Shown here: in pieces, positions 33,469 through 46,105 of the stretch
How the letters are laid out: each line of letters begins with the position of its first letter
Numbering within the stretch: position 1 is the stretch's first letter
Assembly: GCA_021234155.1 (NCBI GenBank)
Contig: JAJEKV010000002.1
Coordinates: forward strand, 10,964,725 to 11,028,724
Reading direction: 5' to 3'
DNA from: Isoetes taiwanensis
Lineage: Eukaryota; Streptophyta; Lycopodiopsida; Isoetales; Isoetaceae
Length of the DNA: 64,000 nucleotides
Notes under the pieces: model-generated
The model's input: the letters and a program-made list of their open reading frames with translations, nothing else
What the model was told of the DNA's origin: nothing
Database searches by the model: none
Translations under genes and position numbers: made by a program

Positions 33469-36230
33469 GTTAAATTGTTAAATATCTTCACAAAAACAAG
33501 CTTAAAACAACGCTGACTGTAACTTTATATATTCAGAAATATCTTCACAAAACCAAGCAAAACCAACGCTGGCTGTAACTCCACATACTCAGAAACTAAT
33601 ACAAGGATTTTACCAGACAAAGATGGATCTCCAGATATTGAGACTAAGCTCCCCTTCTGCCGAAATCAAGGTAAGCCACAGTGCTTTAAAACAAAACTTT
33701 CTGTCTGCACAACAAAACCTTCGGTCTGCACAAATCTAAACAAACTGAGTTCTGAGTGCATGCTCTTCAATCCAATCGATCCTGCACTTGCGTTTTCAAC
33801 ATATAATCAGAGTATAGAGCAATCAATCAAAACAACCTCTTCCGGAATCCTGCTTCCGGGTTGGGCAAGAGTTGCGGAACCTGCAGCAGGATCCGATTGC
33901 GCTGCAGAACCTGCAGCGGGATCCGATCGTCCTCTGGTCAGTACCAGACTACCAGCATTCGATTCGATGCTCAATCTGTCACACTGGCTATTTGCTTTCT
34001 CCTGTCACCTTCGTCACACCCAGGACGTCCCTTTTATTGATTTTTTTCTTTCCACCGACATGCACAGAAATTGACATGTGTTCTTCCAATATAAATTATC
34101 CATAGTAAAAAACCATGAACCATTACATATGGCATACATATGGCATGATATACTAACACTTCCCCTTCATGTTATATTATCTAATACCGAGTATTTCTTT
34201 GGATAGCGTAAGCTTTGTTTCCGTCATGGCTTTAGTGAACAAACCTGCTGCTTAATATGAAGTCTCCACATATTGCATGACAATCTCATTTTTAGCAATA
34301 AGATCTCGTATGAAATGAATAATTCAATATGTTTAGTCCTCTCATGATGCACATGATTTCTTGCTATAGCAATACAACTCAAACTATCAGTCAGAAGCAC
34401 TGTAGGATCTGTTTGAGGTATACCTATTTCAATCAACAATCTCTTTAACCAAACAATTTCTTTTGCAGCTAGGGACGATGCGGTATATTCTGCTTCTGCA
34501 GATGACATGGCAACACATGATTGTTTTTTGCTCCTCCACGATATTATACCTCCTGCAAGTATTAAAGCATAACCTGAAGTAGACCTTTTGGCATCAAGAT
34601 CTCCTGCCCAGTCTGCGTCTGTATAAGCAAATAAGGTCAGATTATCTGAATTGAATGTAATTCCATGGTCTTTCGTATCCTTTAAAGAAATATCTGGACG
34701 AGTGCAGTTTGCCACATAAAGCAGACACCCAATAAGTTTCCTATATGGAATATTCTCCATTTCCTTCTTTTCAGATTCTGATGACGGGCAAAGCCTGGCT
34801 GAGATTTTATATCCTGCTACAATAGGAGTACTCACTGGGTTTGCATTTTATAGTCCAAACCTTTTATCATATTCTCTATGTTCTTTGTCTGACAGAGCTT
34901 AAGCATTCTATTTTCTTTGTCTCTGTTCATTTCAATTCCTAGGAATTGTTTCAGTTCCCCTAGATCAGTCATTTTGAACCTTTGCTTTAGAATTTTCTTG
35001 CATTTTTATAAGCATTGTATGCTATCTGCAGCCATTATGCAATCATCAACATACAGAGCAATAATGCAAAATTTACCTTTATGTCTCAACATGTATATAT
35101 TTCCGTCATTAATAAGCTTTTCAAACTTTTGCTCGATCAAATACTTGTCCATGCATTTGTACCATTCCCTAGATGCTTGCTTCAATCCATAAACTACACG
35201 TTTCAGCCTCCAAACCATATTTTCTCCTTTTTCAAAACCTGGGGCTTGCCTCATGTATATTTCGTCCTGCAGACTAGCATTTAGAAATGCAGTTTTTACA
35301 TCCATATAATGTCCATCAAGTTTCATAGCATTAGCTAGTGCTAAAACAATTCTTATACTTGTTAATTTCACAATCGGAGAATACGTCTCATCATAGTCTA
35401 TTCCTTTCTTTTGAGAAAAACCTTGAGCAACTAATCTTGACTTAAACCTTTTTGACCCGTCAGCATTTGTTTTGACTCTATGAATCCATTTGTTTCCAAC
35501 CAAATTTTTATTTGCTGGACATTTCACTAGTTCATATGTACTAGTTTCTTTAAAAAATTCCATCTCTTCTTGCATTGCTTTAAACCATTCAGTGCTCTTT
35601 TCTGAATTTATGGCATCATGAAAGGATTTAGGCATCTCAGGTTCAAATACAGCCATCAAGGAAGGATATCTAACTGGGGGCTTTCCTATTCTCCTACTTT
35701 TACATGTACCATATCTTCCATACATTTCGGGATTATAGTCTATACCTGTATCTTTGAGTTTTTCTACCTCCGATTTCCTTTTCCGTTGCATTATCGGTAC
35801 AGCTTCTGCTTGTGATGGTTGTATTCCATCGTCATGTCCTTCTACATTCTCATTGCCTGCTTCATCTTCTTGGTCTGAATCTGTGTCACTAATGTCAGTC
35901 TCTTTTGAACCATTATGAACATTTGTGCTATCATATTTACATTCAATTTTGGGGTTTGCAACCTCATGCCTATCTTTATAAAATTTATTTTCATAAAAAA
36001 TGACGTCTCGACTAATTATCACTTTTCTTGTTTTAGGTATAACGATTCTATAACCCTTTGATTCCTCATCATAACCGACTAGGAATCCTATTTCTGCCCT
36101 ATCATCCAATTTCAGTCTTAATTCCTCAGGTACATGAACATATGCCAAACAACTATAAGCCTTGAAGTAATCATATGCATACCCTGACTTACCTTTGGAC
36201 CAATACTTATATCTTGGAAAGTATTTTAAT
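33469..36230 (-). mobile_element. 5'-truncated Ty1/copia retrotransposon
   Basis: The minus strand runs integrase C-terminus, reverse transcriptase, RNase H, a purine tract (AAGGGGAAG, about 34159-34167) and then TGTTAGTATATC, the apparent start of a 3' LTR at 34158. The LTR's other end may be near 33469 (ending TTAACA on the minus strand). Gag, protease, most of integrase and the 5' LTR are missing: homology stops near 36230. The left boundary is tentative. Confidence 0.75.
34224..36190 (-). pseudogene. Copia pol fragment: integrase end, reverse transcriptase, RNase H
   Basis: From the minus-strand 5' end: GYDEESKGYRIVIPKTRKVI (end of the integrase region), then reverse transcriptase with LVAQGFSQKKGIDYDETYSP, MDVKTAFLNASLQDEIYM, VYGLKQASREWYK and the catalytic ALYVDDCIMAA (35006-36148). 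After a frame break between 34835 and 35006 come PYRKLIGCLLYVANCTRPDI and RNase H with AYTDADWAGDLDAKRSTSG and MSSAEAEYTA (34224-34835). The missing N-terminal half and the frame break make it non-functional. The order integrase then reverse transcriptase identifies copia rather than gypsy. Confidence 0.9.
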
Positions 36231-38150
36231 TATTTATCATACGGCTAGGGTTTATGGATCCAAGTGTTGAGCATGTGACTCTCGCTCGCTACTTGGTTGG
36301 TGATATATCAACCTCACATGTATATACTTTATAGTTGCTATACTTATGAAAAGATAGACAAATTCTTATTATATTTGTCAGGACCCTATGAAGGTCACTT
36401 AAATGCCTTTGAAAGGAATTACATCCTTGCGAAGGTTTAACTAAGATTTTATGTAATTATTATCTTATTTTATCTCGATACTAAGATATCTACACAAGAC
36501 AAAACTATCTATGCAGTTATTATGAACATATAATTTTTCAACAAGGCGTTAAAGCTTATGATACATGCCCTCATGGAGTGCTATCAATGACTTGCATAAT
36601 AGTATACTTAAGATTATATAGCTTATATGGTTATAAGGGGTTCACAACCCTGAATAATTTAATTAAGAGCTAGGCTACTAGCTCATTCCTAGGTGTGAAT
36701 GCAGGCAATTGATCACGGCGTAAGAAAATTATGCTTTTCCCATCATGCATTCTATCTATCATGCAAGCCTCTCCCCACCTTAGTTGTCGCAGCTGCTAAG
36801 GCTCATTACATCCCCCCATTGAGCTGGTGTCGACTAATTTGGAGACGACTTGGCCGTTGCATTGCTTGCATTAATTCGCTCCCCCGCTTTGGTGCAATTG
36901 GCTACCGCGTCAGTCTTGCATGCTGAAGGACACATGGACATTAAGCATCTATCCATCTTACACTCCATGTGCTTTGGCTACTTGCGGAATGAACTCTATT
37001 CTAAGGGTCGACTAATTTGATGGCGATTCAACGCCTAAGACATAGGTAGGTTCAGTCCTAAGATTGAGCCCCCACTTTCTTCATAAGAAAAATAGTCCTA
37101 CACCTTTCCAACGATGCTATCTAATGCATCCTATCCCCTCAATTGATGTTGTCATAACATCTCAGCTATTCTATCTACCTTAAGAGGTTATATGCTTCTT
37201 ATCTAAAACATTAATTTACTAGGCTTAGCTAACATATTTAACCGTCTATGATGGATGTAACCATCATGTTTGACATATCTATCCCTAAACGATGAGTTAC
37301 TAAATTATTTAGAGCAATTCTAAACTGCAAGGTTCTATCATCATGACAATTCCTTTTCCTCAACAGATTATGTGATTAATGCACTTCTTATTTTTAGATA
37401 TACCTTTCATGTATTATTCCATTTTATATTCTAGAGATCCCCCTTTCTTAGTATTTACTCTCTTGGAATATTCCTATCAAATGAATTGATGTCATCATCA
37501 ACAAGTTAGCCGGACTTGTTAGATTACTTCTTTTCATTCGGTTGGATTATTCCTTGGAGGTCCTAGCTTTATACATGGTCAACAAGTATCCTAGTAATGA
37601 TTCCTTCTTAGCGAGGTGATCAATCTCACCAAGTGGTTTCAATACATTGGATGTCTATTAACAATCGTGTATAATTTTAGTTACTCCTATGCATTTCCTT
37701 CCCAATCGTTGACGCTTAGCTCAACTTGGGGCAATCCTTTCACGAGAAAATTTGGAAATGCCTTCCAATCCCATTATGGATGTCATCATCCATAAGCCTA
37801 TCCTACTCGACTATATGATCGTAGCTCCTCAATCTTGGTAGTAGCTCATCCACTCGCTACCTTCTTGAAGCAGGAAGGTAACGTTCTTTCGAGTTGCTCC
37901 AGACTCCGGGCTCCTCCTCGATGCAGAGGTCAACTTTCTTCATTAGAGGCTTCCCATTGCTGGTGGTTTTGATGGCGCAGTTAACCACTTGAAATCTTCT
38001 ATGTTATTTCCCAAAAGCCTGAAGGTGGTTCCATTGAAAAACATCTTTCAGGTTGAATTCTTCATCTTGGCGGCTAAAGGATGACTCTGGATCCGATATT
38101 GTTGTGACACTCCATCAATGTTGCCTCTGAATTCGATATTGTTGTGATCT
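36230..38150 (-). mobile_element. Degenerate gypsy-related fragment matching 51.0-51.8 kb
   Basis: About 37440-38150 matches about 51020-51830 in the same orientation and order, for example CGGACTTGTTAGATTACTTC versus CGGACTTATTAGATTGCTTC, and CCTTCTTAGCGAGGTGATCA in both. No coding motif survives here. The part between 36230 and 37400 has no clear match or gene. It is either a second damaged copy of the same element or a rearranged piece. Confidence 0.55.
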
Positions 38151-38483
38151 CTTGCCGATAGCTTATTGCCAGACGAATGTTGAGGATGTCGCTCACTTCA
38201 CGCCTTCTATGACGCTCCCTGCTAAATATACGGCACCCGGCCGTACACTCGGCAGGAATTCCCCCATCCGGTCCATCAACCGCATGGGCTCTCCGTCTAA
38301 CCCGCACTCTGAGAGAATCCTAGTGTCTTGCGCGCCCTTCCCCTATGGGCTCCTATCACAGCGGAAGCATAAACAACGTCAGAACAAGCAATAACAATAC
38401 AACATACTACCTCGAAGGGTAGTCCATCACATATCCACAACTGCAAAGAAGATAATCCTATGCCATAAAACATGAGAGCTCCT
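38151..38483 (-). repeat. Chromovirus LTR-like segment left of element 2
   Basis: Read on the minus strand, GATGGACTACCCTTCGAGGT and the following bases align with 14376-14460, directly continuing the LTR copy that stops at 46141 on the other side of element 2. The far end of this LTR is not defined. Confidence 0.5.
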
Positions 38484-38513
38484 GGGTGAAAGTATGCTGG
38501 TGGGTAGCAAAAA
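38484..38513 (+). repeat. Element 2 left terminal inverted repeat
   Basis: GGGTGAAAGTAT...TGGGTAGCAAAAA; the mate at 46106-46136 differs in the short middle part. TCCT lies outside. Confidence 0.82.
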
Positions 38514-38809
38514 AACGCGACCCCAGCACCCAGCACCAGCACCCTTCATACTATTTTTTCCACCCTTCAACAATTGAAGTGTAACCTATGCTATGCCCGT
38601 CACTTCACATAGGGCGTACCCGTTTCAATCATAACCTTCTTACCGCCCACCGTAACTAATGACTGTGACCTTTTCGAACTTTGAATTTGTAATTTCGAAC
38701 CGTGCTCCCCACCTTTTGCTACTCCGGCCAAATAGCCCGCGCAGAAGAAGCTCTAGAATTTCCGGATTCACTCCAAGCTTAGTATTCCAAAACTCAAACG
38801 CCAAAAACT

Positions 38810-41800
38810 ATGGTGAAGAAGGTTGTTAATCCGCCGGCTCAGCCAGCAATTCCAATGGATGCCATGCGCAGGGTAAGCAAAATGCAAATCCAATTTTGAT
38901 GGCTTATGGTGCCCTGTTAATTTGTTTTTCTTGATTTCTTTCAGCCCAGAAGGAACGTGCCCCTAAGACCCGACCTGGCTGATTGCCGAACTGAGGAGGA
39001 CTTCCATGCCTACGCGGGTCTGTCAAACGAGGGTGTGCATCCCTCTCAATTTCGAACGGATGTGATATCTGCAGCAGAATATAATGAGGTTTGGGACACC
39101 AATGGTGTCATTCCGAACAAGACATCCATCGACAAAATAAGGCCAGAGCACGAAGAAGCTCTAATTGAGCTGTTGAGCAAGATATACCCAGAAGGATTGA
39201 AGAACAGAGAAGTAAGGAAGACGGTTTCCTTTTTATTTGCATTCAACAACTGCAAGAGGGCCAAGCAGGATCCAGAAAATTTCAAGGTCAATTGGGCGCT
39301 ATGGCAAAAAAAAGCGAAGCCTATTCGAGCAAGGTCAAGAGTGAACCCAAAGACCAAAGGCCCCGGTGAAACACAAAGCAGAGCCCAAAGAAATCACAGC
39401 AGGATAACAAAGACTGAAAGCATTGCGGAAAAGCCCGGCCTCGGCGAATCAGAAAATTAGAAGGGAGGTTGTCATTCAGAGTACTTCAATGTGTCCAAAG
39501 AAGATTCTCAAATTATGGGGAAAATATTTCCGTCTGAAAAGCATGATCCAAGATATGCAGAAGCCCTAAAATTGCAGCCAGAATGACCTAGTGTCAAAGA
39601 AGGAACAGCCGCACAACTGGCAAAGGGAAGCTTCTTCTCTACCGCAGAGGGGAAGTTGAAGACCATAAAGGATAATATTGCACGCCTTCAAGCAGCGCAT
39701 CCTAATGCGTGTATCTGGCGAGATTCATACTTTGGAGAGGGAGAAAGATATGGCGTAATATATGTTGAAGTCCCTACTTGAAATGGGGGTGGGCCAATAG
39801 ATCAAACACTGTAGAAAAGGTGGCTGCACTAATCTGCCGAGATTGCCAACAACGAGTCCCTCCTTGCAAAAGCCCAAAGACACTTAAAGAATGTCACCAG
39901 TGAGGGAGATGACCAAGAGAAATGATCACCGGTCGATCACTCCAATACCATTCCGATTGCCAATTGGAGATGAGGAGAGATGCTCCACCTGTGGTCTTGC
40001 ATTCGAGGATGATTACACCCTCAGCCTGCGGATGAAATGTGGACATCATTATCACGTTAGCTGCACCAGTTTGCTCATGGAAAAAGGATCTTTGCCTCGA
40101 GTGCCACAGACCATTCCCTACCGGCTTAGTGCGTGAAATAGGTAAGCTTAATACAATGAAAAGCGTGAAGTGTTGCATCTTTGAACAGCTCACAAAACCG
40201 AGAAGAAGATAATTGATGTTGATGAGCATGTAGCCACAACTCCTGGTAGCAGCAGGAAAAGGAAACAACAAATCACACCAAAAAGTAAAAGGACCCCAGG
40301 ATCAGCCAAGCACAAGTCCACAAGGGTTCACACTCCACAGCCAAGACATGGGAAAAAAGGTACATGCACGTTTTTGGTGCTCGATTTTGAATTGACAAAG
40401 ATCGGAAGGTCTTTGTAGACATTGGACGACAAACTACCAAAGCTTTTCTTGGACAATGCTGCGGCACTTGGCGGACAAAGGTTTGGAGACACTAAAGAAT
40501 GCTTGAATCCAAGGGAGATTCAAGTAGTAGTGATGGTGCCAACAATTATAGTATAGTTCCAAATTCTCGCAATGCCTCTACAAAGGCCTCCTCTAACACT
40601 TCAAGTTCGCGGGGAAGGAAAAACGATGGCGAAGATGTCGGCAATCGATTGAGACGATCGTTAAGCGGTGAAACGGGTTGACCCGGTCAAGGGCCGGAAG
40701 GTTATGGAAGAAGAAAGTGAGGGTGAGTCGAAAAATGACCTTGATGAGGGCGTCCCCATAGAAGTAGCATTTGGAAAGAAAAACATGGCTAATGTAATTT
40801 TGCCTTATGTATTTCGTGCAAGCAAACCTTGATTTTGCAAGACAACCCTAAACCATCGGTAAAAAGGTTTTTGTTCAAACAATTAATATATTTGATCCCC
40901 GTTTTATTCCACCTTTAATGTGCAAATTTTGGTTTGGATTATTCAACTTAGGATTCGTAAAAAACTTGTCTGCGAAAAAAGAAGGCGACCAATGGTTATA
41001 CTTAGTGAATCGATGAAGAAGACAATCTGAGATAAAGAAGTGCCAAAGACAAACTCTAACATACAAAAGGTGCCTCATTATCCCGTTATATTTCGAATGT
41101 GTTTCAGAATTTCAGTTGTTAATTGCAGCTCATCCTTGCATGCAGGAGAACAAGACAATTCGTGAATGAAGAAACCGAGGACAAAGGCAAAGCAAGGGTT
41201 ACCGATAGCCGGAAAACACCCATACATTGGGGCGTGGAGATACCTATAAGGATGAATCGACTATGGCTATCGGCACTCTCCATCATCCGGTAGCAAAGAT
41301 AAAGCAGAGTCCAGCCAGTTGCGGCCTTTATCCGGCCCACCTCCCGATAGCACTTCCCGCCAGAGTCCGGCACACATTGCGGCCACATTAAAGCACGATG
41401 CAAACACATCGGCAAGGTTGCAAGCGTCCAAGGATGGACACCCGGCGGAAGTTGATGGTGCCGGGCGTAAAATGGTGTCTTGCACGCACCTATGAGGGAG
41501 AATGAACGGGAAAATCTTGCCTCCACCACAAACGAAGCATGTTGTAAAGAAACGCAAATAAGTACCTCATTTGCGCACCGGGGGTATCATGAGTTTGTGG
41601 AGTGGGCAATTCGCAGGGTTTGATATTGTTATTTGGAGTGCTTCTCTACTTGAATACAAGGGAAATGGTGGATGCATTGTTCCCCGATTTGCGGACCAGA
41701 TTCTTGAAGGTTTATGGTCAAGAGCATTGCTATGCATGCAAGCATCCAAACAGCACCCAGAAAAGCAGATTTTTTCAAGGAGTTGAAGGTTGTACTTGAG

Positions 41801-42130
41801 GATTTTCCTCAAAAATCATGGTATGATTTTCTTGGTTGATGACAGCCCTACACAAAGGGTTTCTAAACCCCCGCACACACAACCCTTCCCATTATGCCTT
41901 TCAAGGGGCAAGAAGAGGACAACTTTTTGCGAAGTTTGTGTGTCCAACTTTGGAATACTTGACTTCCCATTCAAGATGTGAAACGCATCTCACAAAGTTG
42001 ACATCAATCGATGCATGGTTGGAAGAGGAGACAGGTTGTAGTGTTTGGATTACCGCCTCAACAACTATCTTGTCTCGGCCTACTATATCCTCAATGCTCC
42101 ATTAGAAGTACAAAGGCAAATTGGCCCCTT
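38810..42130 (+). CDS. RING-H2 plus FCP1-like HAD protein carried by element 2
   Basis: Exon 1 (38810-38872, MVKKVVNPPAQPAIPMDAMR) joins through a GTAAGC...TTTCAG intron to exon 2 at 38945 in phase 0, and the frame stays open to 39460. Next, about 39985-40135, comes a RING-H2 finger: CSTC, then KCGHHYHVSC, and after one frame change LCLECHRPF. A Ser-rich linker follows (about 40500-40680). The C-terminal part (about 41560-41950) resembles the FCP1/NLI HAD fold: HEFVEWAIRR, FDIVIWSASLLEYKE, FPDLRTRFLKVYGQEHCY, FKELKVVLEDFP, then LVDDSP with GFLNPRTHNPSHYAF. These lie in alternating frames because of single-base shifts. HAD motif I was not found. A ubiquitin-ligase-like finger with a phosphatase fold is unusual; the role is unknown. 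Confidence 0.62.
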
Positions 42131-42479
42131 CCCGGCGACCAAAGATGACTCAAGACTTCGATGACTCATGAAGTAACCATTGTACAAAGATTTTTTTTGT
42201 AATATATATGTATGATTACTTTGTCTTATCTTCGTTATTGAGTGATATTGAGTGATGTTCTAATCTTGAGTGTACAATTTTCTGTAATATATATCAAGCT
42301 TACTCTCCAATACTACAAGCATTGTTTCCAATACTAAAATACTCCAATAATTCAAACCAATACTACAAACATTGTCTTAGGGCCATTGTCTCCAATACAA
42401 TGATCAAAATTTGAGACAAGTACACAAGTAACTACAGATTTGTTACAATGATAAAACAACTAGGCCAAGCATATTCAAC

Positions 42480-45400
42480 CTTCATATGGCGGTCATCAAG
42501 GATCATCCGTGAGTAGCATGTTCAAGGGAAAATGCATTTGGTGCCGTGAATCGATTCATCTCAAACTTGATAGCCGATCACGTGATGACCGTCTCGGAAA
42601 GTCGCCTTTGTCTTCAAGTAGCTCCCAACTACCATCCGGGTCGGGCAAAGATAGTACAAAACCAGCCAACACATGTTCATCCACATTGAAGGTTCGACCC
42701 GGCTATCCTTGACAATTACGTCAAGGATATGCCTCGACTTGACACATTTGACCACATAGAAATCTGCATTCTCCTCGATTTCCACGCCGGGCTTCAACAA
42801 AGAAAGTTATCACCTTCCTCGCTTTCCTGGATAGCCATTCTCCATCACCTTCAAAAATGCCTCATCGATTTCGCCTTCGGTACCTTCACCAAGAGACTTA
42901 TCCGGGCTTTAGTGTAACATATTTCCAATTCTTCAATCAGGCTTGTTCACACAAGATGACCAGTTTCCTTTCAAACAGTTACCACAGAAACAACTTAAAC
43001 CTCTATGAGCCACCCTTGTGCTTGATTTGGCCAAGTATGTCCGGATGCTGTGTATTTGCTTGGTCCCTTCCACCCTGGCACAGTCCAGCGGGTCTGTCCT
43101 ATCAACATCATCCTTTCCAATTACCCAGAAGTACCTGCAAGGAAACAACAAGTATTGCATCTCACGAACTGATAATACAAAGACTACTCATCACAAAGAC
43201 AAATAGTCCACAGGACAAAGCACTTAAAGCGGATGAAAGCACTATTCAAAGACATTACAAGCCAGTTCTGGCAAAGACTACTCAACGAATCACAGCGGAT
43301 GAAAGCATAATACCTTTTGATGTCCCCGTTGTTGGTACCTTCATTCCAAATGAGTTCGCGAATTCACAGGCATCAGCAACACCCCTAAATCTCACCCCAT
43401 CATACTTGAGCTGCTCTCTAGTGAATGCCCCTTTAAGGACTGCCCCTTGCCCATCGTGCTCTCCCTTACCATGGGCTGTCCCAAAGAAATTCCATACTAT
43501 TTCCTTCCCTAGCTCATGGTGATATCTTGGTAGGAAATAGAATGGCCGGGCAGATTTGAATTGGCTAGAACAACCATCTGACCAAACTATATGCCTGGAG
43601 AAATCTACACCATTTGATACAAGCCATGAATTGTGCTTTCTAAGACAGTGCTGCACAAAAAGAGTGTCATGAAGCTTGTCATCACTCAAGTAAAAATGGG
43701 TTTCCTTCAATAGCTTTCTGATCCCAGAACTGATGTCCATCCTATACGTGATGTGGACGAGAATTGTTATCTGGTCATTGTGCCAATCTTTGGCTTTGAA
43801 CCTCCTTTGTATTTTTATGTTTGTAATTCTACGCAAAATCAATTCTGAAAACAATGGTGTCATCTTGGATATTGTCCAGCAACTCCTCAATTGCATGGCC
43901 CGCCATCTAGCCCCAGAATTGTGTGGCACGAATATCTTCAATGTGGAACACGGATATGAAATGAAATCCTTCAATGGCGTTCTCTTGTAAGACAATCGGA
44001 GGGACTGCTTTGGTCCTTTCTTTTTTCCCCTTGCCATTTGAGGTCTCATCTTGTCTGCAGCTTCACCTCATGGTCCCACCAGCTTGCTTGGATTTCTTAC
44101 TTTTGTTTCCCTTCTTCTCAACTTGTCTTTGCAGCTTGTTTGGTCCCACCACTACCTTGGATTTCTTACTTTTGTTTCCCTTCTTGGTGGCATTGGCTCT
44201 TTTCTTTTCTGCTGCCACCGGCACCTCCTTGGTAATGCAGTCCGCAACTCCACCAGCCTCTTTCTCGCCTCCACTTGGAATGCAGAACAAGGTCTCAGTA
44301 GCATAAAACAGAAGATTAGCGCAAGTTGAAAGCACAAAAGCAGTTTTCAACGGATGACAACGCACATATCAGCATGTTGCAGCATGCAATAAAGAGAGTA
44401 TTACCTTTTCAAACGTCTTCCATTCAAGCAAGAACTCATGATTCTCTCTCTCTCTTGGACATATAGGAAGAGTTTTTATGCCACACTCCTGACATGTCCG
44501 CATCAAGCGATCATGTTTATGCCATTCTTCACCCCCTCGCTCTTGTTGCAAACCACAGCCTTCCGAGCTCACTGGTTGAGTCATACATATATTGGTGGCG
44601 GACACGCCTCACCAGGTCCACAGACCTCGCGCAGTGCACTTGCACTCTTCACCATGAAATCCGGTTTACGCTGACCTTAATGCATTCAGGGCTACCCTGG
44701 CATACTCCAACTTCATATGGTATATGCAACAACAGGTTTCCCTTTCTGATACTTTCTTTACATAAATAGGCTTCAACTTCTCGAAAGCCTTTAAGCAAAC
44801 AGGGTGTTCAGGATGTGCCTTTTTGTATTGTTGAAATAGCTCCAAATTTGAATGGTGGCCGTTGGTTAGAAATATTTATGCAACAATAGCAAAGAAAAAT
44901 TTGTATGGAAACTTATACCCGTGACCTCCATAAGGTGCAAGGGATAAGAAATTCGAAGCCCCGACTCTCCAACGGTGTTCACAACATCTTTCTTGCAAGG
45001 AGAGACTACGCTATTTTGTTTCCGTGATTATATGCTTTGCTTGCAAGCAGGGGTGAGAGAATCGCACCTCAACCTCCTTTGGAAGCTAGACCACGGACCA
45101 TTTCCAAGGACGGCTTCCGATTTTCTTAATGCAGCAGTTGCAATTGTTGACCTCATGCAACCTATCATAAGAAATATTGCACATTAATCAATGAACATAT
45201 CTCATCCAAAGATCACTCAAAGATATACAAGCACTTAAAAGCACTTAAAAGCACGAAGAAGCACAGTGCATGAAAGCAAGAATTAGATGCACCTAACAGC
45301 CCCGCCATAGTGGAATTGCATCTCGATTTTGTGGAAGAAGCCATCACCGATGTCGAGGTTCGGCTCTCCAAACATCATGGTTCCTTTGCCTCTTTGTGGC

Positions 45401-45950
45401 TGCCATTGTCTGTTCAAGTTGTTGAGCAAAGACCCCCGCCTTGCACTCCTTTGGATTTGGCAAAATTCCGTGTTCGAGATTTCCATTTCGTGGTGATGAA
45501 CCACCCTCTTCATCACATCGGCCTTGAGTTCGGGTGAATGTTTTTGGTGAGCTTATTGAAGTAATCAACTACTTGCTTGGCTATTTCTTGCCTCGTCTCA
45601 TGCTCGATCCTCCCGCTCAATTGCTTTTCTCATCTTATTCCGAATCAGATTCTCTCTTTCTCACGCATCCAATTTCTTGTAAATTGCGAGGAAACCGGAT
45701 CTTCACGTGATATTTCCCGTGTTGCATTGACATCCAACAAATCTGAACAACGTATTGGGATTCATCAGGCGAAAAATCCAATGCTAAACGTGTGATTGCC
45801 TCCAGGCCGGTATCGGGGAGCCATGAAATTCTGAGAGGGAGGATAAGTGAATTGAGGGAGAAATTTCGAAGGCCATGATGAAGTAATCCAATTTGCAACG
45901 TGCTACTACCACACCACTCGCGAAAAATCCAGCCAAAAGCCCACAATCAT
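42480..45950 (-). CDS. RNase-H-like SDGC/HGKG protein, candidate transposase of element 2
   Basis: On the minus strand, in order: FCQIQRSARRGSLLNNLNRQ (about 45430), HPEHPVCLKAFEKLKPIYVK then ETCCCIYHMKLEYARVAL (about 44650-44800, Cys/His-rich), a Lys-rich linker with repeated KKGNKSKKSK (44063-44300), and a long open frame 43282-44049 with KAKDWHNDQITILVH, YLSDDKLHD, HIVWSDGCSSQFKSARPFYF and WNFFGTAHGKGEHDGQGA. After that come RYFWVIGKDDVDR, RGLSCFCGNCLKGNW (about 42960) and NADFYVVKCVKSRHILDVIV (about 42740). I recall this SDD - SDGCxxQFK - FFATxHGKGxxDG pattern from uncharacterised animal proteins; it looks like an RNase-H-like nuclease. It is the only transposase-like gene between the element's ends. 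Exon limits are approximate and some frame breaks exist. Confidence 0.68.
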
Positions 45951-46105
45951 TTTCCCTAACGGCTCGTTCGTGAGGTGGACGGCGAAAGTACATGAAGGGG
46001 CGTAAAAGAAATGACCAGCGATTCATCATCGACACCAGATAAGCAAAAGCGGGGGTGCCGATAAGCGGGCTAAAACCTGCTATAAGCATGCGTCCCGGAC
46101 GATGC

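Noticed and set aside
40351-40415. HAD motif I (LVLDFELTK) of the element 2 phosphatase
   Set aside because: The spacing to the rest of the HAD fold is more than 1.1 kb with an intervening Ser-rich linker, and the D-x-D/N-x-T/G pattern is absent.
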